In this document: positions 10,039 through 16,971 of the stretch, in pieces
How the letters are laid out: each line of letters starts with the position of its first letter
How positions within the stretch are numbered: the stretch's first letter is position 1
Notes under the pieces: model-generated
The model's input: only the letters and a program-made list of their open reading frames with translations
Databases searched by the model: none
What the model was told of the DNA's origin: nothing
Source: a virus
Virus record (IMG/VR): IMGVR_UViG_3300021963_003887
Coordinates: 1 to 64,000 of that record
DNA: 64,000 nt
Direction: 5' to 3' (one strand)
Position numbers and translations under genes: made by a program

Positions 10039-10119
10039 TTGTTTCTCCTTAATTTGACGTTCTAGGTCTACGCTGCGGGTTACAGCATAAGTTACTCTGT
10101 GAGTACGCTCTAGATACTT

Positions 10120-10127
10120 TATTTATC
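10120..10127 (-). promoter_or_regulatory. T4-type late promoter (GATAAATA)
   Basis: GATAAATA on the minus strand, overlapping the stop codon of the 96-residue gene and about 82 nt upstream of the 135-residue gene. The leader carries a GTAA-CCCGCA--GTA element (10068-10083) similar to one in the leader at 1034-1050. Confidence 0.6.
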
Positions 10128-10413
10128 CGCGGCTGAGTAAGGACATCAGTTCCATTTTTTCAGCTATAGCAATAATTCTGTTAATTTCATCTAGCTCGTT
10201 TTGTGCTATTTCTAGATATTTTTTACTTTTTGTTTGTCTATAATAAACACCTGCTTCAGAAAAATTTTTTATATGATTTTCAATTGTATGTTCTATATGT
10301 GTTACATCGTGTGCGAACATAGAAAACTTTTTACGCCAACCGGCTATCTGCTTTCTTAATTCTGGAAAATCGGCATCTGATTCAACACGCATGCCAATAT
10401 TTAAGTCAAACAA
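10123..10413 (-). CDS. Small helical protein of unknown function, 96 aa (start uncertain)
   Basis: Mostly helical and charged (FAHDVTHIEHTIENHIKNF, KKYLEIAQNELDEINRIIAIAEKME), no recognised domain. The longest reading begins at TTG (10413-10411). The only nearby GGAG lies inside the stem of the capsid-gene terminator. An ATG at 10392-10390 gives an 89-residue protein with no clear ribosome site. Either start means translation depends on read-through of the terminator, so expression may be low. It sits between gp23 and the fibre block. T4 has gp24 after gp23, but this protein shows no resemblance to it. Confidence 0.65.
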   Translation of the reverse strand: MFDLNIGMRVESDADFPELRKQIAGWRKKFSMFAHDVTHIEHTIENHIKNFSEAGVYYRQTKSKKYLEIAQNELDEINRIIAIAEKMELMSLLSRG

Positions 10414-10435
10414 AAAGGCTCCGGAGAGCCTTTTT
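10412..10435 (-). terminator. Rho-independent terminator of the capsid gene
   Basis: AAAAAGGCTC pairs perfectly with GAGCCTTTTT around a 4-nt loop (CGGA read on +), giving a 10-bp stem ending in a T-run on the minus strand. It lies 27 nt beyond the gp23 stop codon. Confidence 0.85.
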
Positions 10436-10461
10436 GAAACATATAAAATGTTTTTACTAGA

Positions 10462-11637
10462 TTAGCTAAATTTAACGCTAGCGTAGTTGGTAGAAATATC
10501 AACTTTACCTAGGTAATCAGCTGCGTTACCTAGAGAAGAAGCTGCATTTGTCAACTCAACATAACCATAACGTGTCATGAAGCTTACGACTGGTTCAAAT
10601 GTTGCTGGATCTAGTACAACACCGCTTGACATCAATGGGATGTATGGGCAGTAGAATGCTGGAGCATCAGATTCGCTAGAACCTTTGTATCCGATCAACA
10701 CATCTGTGTTATCAGTTGCGTATGCGTCAACATACACTTTCATCGCACTGTTCAATGTACCAACAAACTTAGTGTTTGTAGGTGCTTCGAATGTACCTTC
10801 TGTTGTTCTTGCGAACGCAGAAGTTGTAGCACTTTGAAGAATTGTTAGTGCAAATGGGCTAACAACTGCGTAGTTACCAGCACCACGACGTGTACGCTGA
10901 GCGATCAAGTTAGCAACACGGTTGATCTGAACAGCTAAAGCAGCGTGTTCGTCACCAACGAATGTAGCAGTACCTGAAACGGCAGCTTGGTTATAAGTCT
11001 CAACTGCTGTACCAGCTAGGGTACGTAGTGAGCCAAGAACCTCTTGGTCGATTTCAGCTGTAATTTCTTGAGCTAAAGCAGCCATGATTTCTGCTTCGAT
11101 GTCAATGCCTTGTTGGGCTTGTGCATCTTGAGCAGCTTCAAACGTCCAGCGAGCAGACAATTTACGTGTCTTAGCTTCGACTGTTTGTTTCAAGATTTGG
11201 ATGCTCATCTTACGACCAGCTACACCTTCTAGGCTAGCAGTAGAAGCAGCTTTACCAGCAGGATCAGTACCAGTACCGGAGTAGCTAGTAGCGATCTTGA
11301 ATGGGCTTAGAGCCTCTTCACCAGCTGATACGTTATCGTTAGCATCGCTGTAACGAACACGTAGAGTGTGAATTTGACCAACTGGACCAGTCATTGGTTG
11401 TACACCAACGAGTTCATTAGCGATGACTGTGGGCATCACACGTCTGATCACTGGAAGGATCACACGATTTAGGGTTGCAACGTTACCGGCAGAAGTAGCA
11501 CCAGCAGTGGCACTCTCCGACAAATACTTGCGGGTATTTTCAAGAGTAGTGGCCATTACTGAACGACGAGTTCCTTGTAGGCCTTCTAGAAGTGCCTCTT
11601 TGGTTTCCTGCCAGCGTGACTCGAGTAGTTCTGACAT
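10462..11637 (-). CDS. gp23: Major capsid protein gp23
   Basis: Forms the head lattice. The family signature is plain: LPVIRRVMPTVIANELVG followed by VQPMTGPVGQIHTLRVRY near residues 60-95. The C-terminal part has RYGYVELTNAASSLGNAADYLG. At 391 residues it is shorter than T4 gp23 (521), suggesting a reduced insertion domain. The N-terminal region contains KYLSE|SATAG with a break after Glu41. This fits the (I/L)xE cleavage rule of the gp21 protease, so a mature form of about 350 residues is predicted. ATG with AGGAG upstream. Order gp20-core-gp21-gp22-gp23 is the T4 head module, and a strong terminator follows. Confidence 0.97.
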   Translation of the reverse strand: MSELLESRWQETKEALLEGLQGTRRSVMATTLENTRKYLSESATAGATSAGNVATLNRVILPVIRRVMPTVIANELVGVQPMTGPVGQIHTLRVRYSDANDNVSAGEEALSPFKIATSYSGTGTDPAGKAASTASLEGVAGRKMSIQILKQTVEAKTRKLSARWTFEAAQDAQAQQGIDIEAEIMAALAQEITAEIDQEVLGSLRTLAGTAVETYNQAAVSGTATFVGDEHAALAVQINRVANLIAQRTRRGAGNYAVVSPFALTILQSATTSAFARTTEGTFEAPTNTKFVGTLNSAMKVYVDAYATDNTDVLIGYKGSSESDAPAFYCPYIPLMSSGVVLDPATFEPVVSFMTRYGYVELTNAASSLGNAADYLGKVDISTNYASVKFS

Positions 11638-11648
11638 ATTAGTTCTCC

Positions 11649-12740
11649 TTAAACTTTAAGTCCCGCGAGCTTGCGGATATGTATAATATCAGCAGTATTT
11701 TCCTGACTGCTGATTTGAGTAGCCTCTTTATTGCCTGTCACTTCCTTGCCTTCTGTTAGTGCCTTCTTTTTAGGAGCCTCGCCGGCCATAACGGCTGGGA
11801 GATATTTGTCAAATGCCGTATTCAACTTTTCAGTCTGTACAGACTCAAGAAGTTGACTCATAACTGTTTTCTTATCTCCAGTCAACGGATTTAACAATTC
11901 GCTCATGATCTTTTCACGCTGAGCCATGCCTTTTACAACACGGATTTCGCGATCTTTAGATTCTACGATCTGTTCCTTTTCTTGAATTGCCTTAACGGCT
12001 TCTTCAAGTTCTGCTTCTTTTTGCTCAACTACTTTTAATAGTTTAGCAGTTTCGCTTTTCTCATTGAGATGGCTCGAAGCATATTCGCTTGCGAAGCTTT
12101 CAAAAATTCTGCGACCAAAATCATTCTTACGAGCAGCTTCGATATCTTCTTTGAGCTGTGTCATTTCTGCTGTTAACTTAGTGATAACAACGTTCTCGAC
12201 TAGCTTAGAAGCCTTAGCGATAAATTCTGTTTTGACAGCATTGAATTTTTCTTTGCTCTCACGTACAAGTTTAACCTTGGTATCAACAAGGTCTTTCTTA
12301 TCAGTGTGGAACTCAGAAATTTCTTTAGCTAGAGCATTTACAATGAAACTCTCTAATTTAGAAACATTCTCTGCTACAGATTTACGATCTTCGTGTAGTT
12401 CTTTTAACTCTGCCGCTAATTGACGTAGAACAAATTCCTTCATTTTCTCGGAATCGTCTTTCATCTTTTTAGCATATTTGGTTTTAGCTTCGATAAGTTG
12501 ATTACGATCTTCGGCAAGCTCAGCAAGCTCAGCTTGTAGACGATCACCAACCATTTTATCAACGGCTTCTACCATGGCAGTTTTATCATGTTCGTATTTT
12601 TCTGCGAATTCTTCACGAAGTTCTGCTGTCATTTGATCACGGGTTTCTTGAATTCTGCTGTTCCAAGCGGATTCAATTTCCGATTTGATTTCTTCGGAAA
12701 TCACATTGTTTTCAAATAATTGCTTAACGATGTCTAGCAT
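11649..12740 (-). CDS. gp22: Prohead core scaffold protein gp22
   Basis: Internal scaffold of the prohead, degraded by gp21 during maturation. The protein is a long charged coiled coil: residues 1-290 are nearly all helix with heptad spacing (ESAWNSRIQETRDQMTAEL, LAELAEDRNQLIEAKTKYA). A lysine-rich, less ordered tail follows, ending IIHIRKLAGLKV. It lies directly between gp21 and gp23, its fixed position in T4-type phages. At 363 residues it is longer than T4 gp22 (269). ATG at 12740 with GGAG upstream. Assignment rests on position and coiled-coil character more than on conserved residues. Confidence 0.88.
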   Translation of the reverse strand: MLDIVKQLFENNVISEEIKSEIESAWNSRIQETRDQMTAELREEFAEKYEHDKTAMVEAVDKMVGDRLQAELAELAEDRNQLIEAKTKYAKKMKDDSEKMKEFVLRQLAAELKELHEDRKSVAENVSKLESFIVNALAKEISEFHTDKKDLVDTKVKLVRESKEKFNAVKTEFIAKASKLVENVVITKLTAEMTQLKEDIEAARKNDFGRRIFESFASEYASSHLNEKSETAKLLKVVEQKEAELEEAVKAIQEKEQIVESKDREIRVVKGMAQREKIMSELLNPLTGDKKTVMSQLLESVQTEKLNTAFDKYLPAVMAGEAPKKKALTEGKEVTGNKEATQISSQENTADIIHIRKLAGLKV

Positions 12741-12755
12741 GTGATTCTCCTACTG

Positions 12756-13385
12756 TTATTTGAGTCCTGAAATAATCTTTTTCAGGCTCTCTGCTATGTA
12801 TTGCTGTGCCTTTGGATCGCCTTGTACTTCCCTTGCTATTTTAAATGCCTTGTAACCACCTGCTTGATTCATCAAGTGTTCATAAACTGGTGTTGGATAA
12901 GCACCAGGAGCTGATGGTTGAGCAACAACGTCAACGGTAATAATTTCAAAACCTTTGACTTTGCCGTCTACATCGACATCACCGGAACCCCTCGAACTTA
13001 CGCCTAATTTTACTCCGCTCTCCAACATGGTTTGAATTAATTGTCCCATAGGAGTAGGAAGTAGTTTTAATTTTCCGTAACCATTAGGACCGTCCATCCA
13101 CATTTTTGTAATCATGTGGCTGACGCGGTCTAGGTTGATACGTAGGTCTTCGGGGTGATCTACTTCTCCGAGAACTGAATATCCGCCCGCAATTTGATCA
13201 TTGACAGTTTTGACAGCCCTAGCGATTTCAGAGGAGGGGTAAACTCTCTGATTCTGGTTTCTAATATCGCCCTGGATACAGATACCATTCAGATGTAGAG
13301 TTTTACCGCCCTTATCATCTTCGGTACTTTCAAGGACCAACTGTGCTTGGTCAAAACTCAGATTTTCTCTTAGATAGTTTTTCAC
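12756..13385 (-). CDS. gp21: Prohead core protease gp21
   Basis: Serine protease that processes capsid and core proteins. Catalytic-type residues are visible: His77 in LGEVDHPED, Ser130/Ser131 in KLGVSSRGSG, and an acidic residue near Asp152 in ITVDVVAQPSAPGAY, the typical S78/U9 head-protease pattern. Length 209 is close to T4 gp21 (212). The start is GTG at 13385 (MKNYLRENLSFDQAQ) with only a weak ribosome site, 14 nt after the stop of the upstream core protein, suggesting coupled translation. Sits between the acidic core protein and gp22. Confidence 0.95.
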   Translation of the reverse strand: MKNYLRENLSFDQAQLVLESTEDDKGGKTLHLNGICIQGDIRNQNQRVYPSSEIARAVKTVNDQIAGGYSVLGEVDHPEDLRINLDRVSHMITKMWMDGPNGYGKLKLLPTPMGQLIQTMLESGVKLGVSSRGSGDVDVDGKVKGFEIITVDVVAQPSAPGAYPTPVYEHLMNQAGGYKAFKIAREVQGDPKAQQYIAESLKKIISGLK

Positions 13386-13399
13386 CTAGATCGTTCCGA

Positions 13400-14284
13400 T
13401 TATCTGCTACCGCGAATGATTGATGTAGTATCTACACCACTTTCAGCAGTACCTTTCTTTTCAGCTCCATGTCCTTGGCTATTCTTACTATAGAAAGCCT
13501 TGGCATTGGTGCCTCCAACTACGTTAACATTACCGGTATTCATATCTTGTGGCTTTTGCTTTGTTAGGCCGTTACCTTTGATGGTACCGCCAGCTCCAGC
13601 GTAAGATGGGCTATCTTCTTTGCTAGAAAGAATGTTAGCAGTTGTACCGCCCATGTCGTTTTTACCTGCTACTGTTGACTTTGTGTTGTCAGCTTTTTCA
13701 GCAGCACCTTTCTTTTCAGCACCGTGACCTGCTGGAACTTTCTCAACATATTCACGTACTGTTTCTAAATCAAATTCATCTTTCATCATGCCTGGCATGT
13801 TGTCCATGTCCATGTCGCTTGGGCCGCCCATGTTATCGGCATCTGGCTCAGCATGATCACCACCGGCATATTTTGCGAAAGCTGCTTCTAGTTCGTCAAC
13901 GATATCTTTTAAATCGCCTTTAGTAGCTGGCTCATCATCATCGCCTTCTTCTTCACCTTCTTCGCCACCAAATTCTTCTTCACCTTCTTCTTCGCCTGCT
14001 GCTGCGATGTCTGTTTCAAGGTCGCCAGTTTCATCATCGCCTTCTGCGGTGATGTCTTCAAAATTTTCGTCTAGATCGTCTTCGTTTGTTTCGTCTAGAT
14101 CTTCGTCTGCTGTTTCGTCTAGATCTTCATCTTTGACTTCTTCATCGATTTCAGAATCGATAAGATTTTCATAAATTTCACGGGATTTACCAACTACATA
14201 CTCGTGAAACATTTCTTCTGCTTTTTGTTGTTCGTTGTTTAGCAAGTGTTCTAACACTGCTGCGATTTGATTTTTATCTGCCAT
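13400..14284 (-). CDS. Acidic prohead core protein, gp67-like by position and composition, 294 aa
   Basis: Residues 1-45 form a helix (MFHEYVVGKSREIYENLI). An extremely acidic stretch follows at about 44-120, with repeated DLDETxDEDLDE and GEEEGEEE runs. T4 gp67 has the same build, a short helix then an acidic tail, and lies in the same place between gp20 and gp21. The C-terminal half is different: it is low-complexity and carries two copies of GHGAEKKGxAE (residues 186-196 and 271-281). A strong GGAGG lies before the ATG. Role inferred: core component or internal head protein, partly removed by gp21. The name gp67 is an inference, not a sequence match. Confidence 0.8.
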   Translation of the reverse strand: MADKNQIAAVLEHLLNNEQQKAEEMFHEYVVGKSREIYENLIDSEIDEEVKDEDLDETADEDLDETNEDDLDENFEDITAEGDDETGDLETDIAAAGEEEGEEEFGGEEGEEEGDDDEPATKGDLKDIVDELEAAFAKYAGGDHAEPDADNMGGPSDMDMDNMPGMMKDEFDLETVREYVEKVPAGHGAEKKGAAEKADNTKSTVAGKNDMGGTTANILSSKEDSPSYAGAGGTIKGNGLTKQKPQDMNTGNVNVVGGTNAKAFYSKNSQGHGAEKKGTAESGVDTTSIIRGSR

Positions 14285-14376
14285 GATTTTTCCTCCAAAA
14301 TGGTTAGGCTGTCAAGTTATATTTAACTATTAATATAAAGATCGGGATTAAATGGTAGTTTTTTGATGAATTTTGA
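14285..14376. other. AT-rich intergenic leader
   Basis: This 92-bp gap upstream of the acidic core protein contains GTTAAATA on the minus strand (14320-14327), a one-mismatch relative of the late box, and a TTGACA-like hexamer. Neither is convincing alone. No gene is seen. Confidence 0.3.
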
Positions 14377-15009
14377 TCATTTAAATATCGCCTTATGTAG
14401 ATCTCTTTTCAATTCATCATAGGTTACGTGACTGAAATTTTCTGTTATACCTGCCAGTATAGGAGGTATAAAATCTTTTTTATCTTCTACTATACGATAG
14501 TATTTAATTTTTCTAAACTCTCTTATGACTTTTTCGGTCTGATTTACCCAATTTCCAAAATAAGTTGCTGGTTCATAGCTGCGTCTATAGTTAGGAGTGT
14601 CAGCATATACATTGTTTAATTTGCCTTCAGACCCTTGGAAATCAAAACCAGAAATATAGATTTCGTCATATCCATGTGTGCTGGCTAGCCACAATGCTGT
14701 AGGCCCAGAACTCCATCCTTTGTGAGGATTAAAGAACTGGAATCCTTCTAGTTTCAGTACATTTTTGTTAGGGTTAGTCCACACCTGTTTGCCAAATTGC
14801 CAACGAGAATTAGCAATTTCTCTTACCATTTTTTCGTCCACAGCCACAAGATAATCCGGCTCATACTCTCTATATAGAGCATTACACCCATAGATTTTTC
14901 CGTATTTTTTTAGTTCTGGGAGATTGAGTCGCAGCCTACTACGGCCGTTGCCTAGCACAAATGCGACACGTTTAGGCTGGTTGTTCTTCTGCGTTTGGTG
15001 GCTGTCCAT
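14377..15009 (-). CDS. Conserved phage protein with DUF115/Rossmann-like features, 210 aa
   Basis: Residues 14-25 read RVAFVLGNGRSR, then YGCNALYREYEPDYLVAVD at about 40-60, and later GPTALWLASTHGYDEIYISGFDF at about 102-125. This GNGxSR ... GCNAxY ... PDYxVAVD ... SGxDF pattern resembles the nucleotide-binding fold of DUF115/MptE-like and sugar-transferase-related proteins. The activity is unknown. The ATG lies inside the preceding small gene (38-nt overlap) and no later in-frame start keeps the glycine motif, so this start is kept. It interrupts the T4 head module between gp20 and the core protein, which suggests an accessory gene carried along with the head genes. Confidence 0.78.
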   Translation of the reverse strand: MDSHQTQKNNQPKRVAFVLGNGRSRLRLNLPELKKYGKIYGCNALYREYEPDYLVAVDEKMVREIANSRWQFGKQVWTNPNKNVLKLEGFQFFNPHKGWSSGPTALWLASTHGYDEIYISGFDFQGSEGKLNNVYADTPNYRRSYEPATYFGNWVNQTEKVIREFRKIKYYRIVEDKKDFIPPILAGITENFSHVTYDELKRDLHKAIFK

Positions 15010-15220
15010 ACATCTGCTGTATAAATTCTAGTTCCGCAGCCTGCTCAAACTCGTGTGCTTCACTTTGTTTTCTTAATTGATTGATCTGTCGTAGGGTGAG
15101 AGACATTTTTCTTGTGTCATCTTTATCAAGGACAGACTTGTCACGCTGATTTTCGTAGCGTTTGTCGTCTACGTACTCAGCTTGTTTATCGTTAAAATAG
15201 AAAAATTCTAGAAGCTTCAT
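14972..15220 (-). CDS. Small conserved protein following the portal gene, 82 aa
   Basis: Helical, charged protein with the central motif MSLTLRQINQLRKQSEAHEF and a C-terminal QQMYGQ. Small proteins with a SLTLRQINxLRK motif commonly follow the portal gene in aquatic T4-like phages, where they are tentatively linked to the prohead core. That link is from memory and unproven. ATG at 15220, 11 nt after the portal stop codon. An AATAAATA box overlaps the portal stop, which would give an almost leaderless message. Its 3' end overlaps the 210-residue gene by 38 nt. Confidence 0.75.
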   Translation of the reverse strand: MKLLEFFYFNDKQAEYVDDKRYENQRDKSVLDKDDTRKMSLTLRQINQLRKQSEAHEFEQAAELEFIQQMYGQPPNAEEQPA

Positions 15221-15225
15221 TCTAA

Positions 15226-15233
15226 TATTTATT
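15226..15233 (-). promoter_or_regulatory. Possible late promoter (AATAAATA), near-leaderless
   Basis: AATAAATA on the minus strand overlaps the gp20 stop codon. With standard T4 spacing the start point falls at or within a base of the ATG at 15220. The sequence is AT-rich, so a chance match is possible. Confidence 0.35.
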
Positions 15234-16950
15234 AGATTGCCGTCGGAGTTGATGGCGTTGCTGCAGCTGTATCCCCACCTTCTGGGGCTGGATTTTCAGC
15301 TTGTGCGGCTAAATCATCTGGTGCTTCTTGATCCTGTGCATCCATATCTGCTGATATTCCACCGGGTGTTACACCTACTGATCTCATTTCGCTTGCTGCA
15401 TTCATTGCGGCCGATACCAGCGTTCCGTTTTCTTCTTTCCACATACGCTCGTTTTCTGTGATTTCTTCTTGACTTAGGCCTAAGAAGCGTTTTAGAGCAA
15501 AGCGTTTACTCATAAAAGGAACTTCTTGCAGTGCTGCGAATGTCTGTACTCGAGCATTGTCAAGTTCACTTTGACGATAGGCCGCAAAGTTTTGCGGAGG
15601 ATTAAACTTTAATTCAAATAAACTGTTGTCGATATTAATGCCAGTATCGATCAACCATGTTTTAAATTCTAGATCAAATTCTTCAATTAAATTTGTCTGT
15701 AGGCGTTTACAGTATTCATTAAAACGTAGCTCTTGGATGTAGGCTGTGCCTACTTTTCCGTCTGTGAATGCTGCTTGACTATCGTCGGGCATTGTAGGAA
15801 GATAGCTGCTAGGAATACGTAATGCACGGAATAATTTATTAGTAAAATAACGTAAGTCGTCGATCTCGCCTAGATTAGTACCACCTGGTAAAGTATCAAC
15901 TTTTGATCCTCGTCCTTCTGCTGTCTGCGGGAAAAAGTAATCTTCGGATATGCTTAATGGATTATAACTAGCATCAATCATATTAGCACCGCCGCCGCTT
16001 TGGCTAGGTATGCGTCTTTGATTAATTTCGTTTTTTACACGTTCTACAAAGCTCATGGCCATGTGTGCTGGCATGTTACCGACGTCAATATAGAACACTC
16101 TGCGTTCTGGAGCACGTTGTACACGATAGATAATAATAGCGTCTTCAAGCAGTTCTTTCTGCTTGTAGACTTTGAATACTGATTCTAATAATGAATTGCC
16201 AAACGGATAGTTATTGTCTAATCCTTCTGATAAGCTCAAATGTACGATATGTTTAGCATCGATAGCTAATTCTTCTTGGGTAGTACTGAACCTAGTACCT
16301 GTCTGTGTAGGTGCTGTGCCTACCATGCCTCGTCCAAAAGACCCGCCGCTGACGTATGAGGCAGAACCTGCTGGAGTTTTATTTGTATTATTCAGTAATG
16401 AAGTTGCTACTAGATTTCTAAAATTAAAATTCATGTCACGAACTACATACTGTTCGGGCTTTTTACCTTCAGATTCGTTGACTATAATTTTTACTAGTTT
16501 AGCAGGATCAACATAATGGAGTTTTTGTGTTTCCGGATCTCTGATAAAAAACGAATCACCGTATTTGAAAACGTTACGCACAATGCGGAACATACGTGTT
16601 TCAAATTGTTGGAACTTATGCCACTTCTGTAATCCATCTTTAAGGATTTTAACTTCTGTAGCTGTAGGTTGTCCTTTGAAATTGATTTGGAAAGCTGTGT
16701 TGTTTTCTCTGTTAGTTTGTGTACAGAATTCTGCTAGGATGTCTAGGGCAGCATTAACTTCTGAGTCCATGTCCATAGTTTCATACTGCATGTATCGTTC
16801 TACACGATTTGGAGTACCCGCATATACATCAGGTAAAAAACTAGAATAGTTTGAGCGTGCCGGGCCTGGTCGAGAACCATTCCCCAATGGGCTCATGGAT
16901 CCTGCTTGTTTAGCTACAGGTACAGGCGTAAAATATTTTTTCCAACTCAA
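15232..16950 (-). CDS. gp20: Portal vertex protein gp20
   Basis: Dodecameric portal through which DNA enters the head, and initiator of prohead assembly. Family features run throughout: RVERYMQYETMDMDSEVNAALDILAEF near residue 50-77, FKYGDSFFIRDP, the IIYRVQRAPERRVFYIDVGN core near 275-295, and DDLRYFTNKLFRALRIPSSYL near 365-385. Length 572 compared with 524 in T4; the extra length is a Pro/Ala/Thr-rich tail after about residue 530. The start is TTG (16950-16948), supported by GGAG 8 nt upstream and by the usual MSWKKYF opening. Transcribed after the tape-measure-like pair, 21 nt downstream of it. Confidence 0.97.
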   Translation of the reverse strand: MSWKKYFTPVPVAKQAGSMSPLGNGSRPGPARSNYSSFLPDVYAGTPNRVERYMQYETMDMDSEVNAALDILAEFCTQTNRENNTAFQINFKGQPTATEVKILKDGLQKWHKFQQFETRMFRIVRNVFKYGDSFFIRDPETQKLHYVDPAKLVKIIVNESEGKKPEQYVVRDMNFNFRNLVATSLLNNTNKTPAGSASYVSGGSFGRGMVGTAPTQTGTRFSTTQEELAIDAKHIVHLSLSEGLDNNYPFGNSLLESVFKVYKQKELLEDAIIIYRVQRAPERRVFYIDVGNMPAHMAMSFVERVKNEINQRRIPSQSGGGANMIDASYNPLSISEDYFFPQTAEGRGSKVDTLPGGTNLGEIDDLRYFTNKLFRALRIPSSYLPTMPDDSQAAFTDGKVGTAYIQELRFNEYCKRLQTNLIEEFDLEFKTWLIDTGINIDNSLFELKFNPPQNFAAYRQSELDNARVQTFAALQEVPFMSKRFALKRFLGLSQEEITENERMWKEENGTLVSAAMNAASEMRSVGVTPGGISADMDAQDQEAPDDLAAQAENPAPEGGDTAAATPSTPTAI

Positions 16951-16971
16951 TTTATTCTCCAGTGCTTGACC

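Noticed and set aside
13642-13923. Plus-strand frame opposite the acidic core protein
   Set aside because: A low-complexity mirror of the GAA/GAT-rich acidic repeat, rich in Leu/Cys/His; not a plausible gene.
14320-14327. GTTAAATA as a late promoter before the acidic core protein
   Set aside because: It has a mismatch at a well-conserved position of the late box and the region is AT-rich; kept only as a note.
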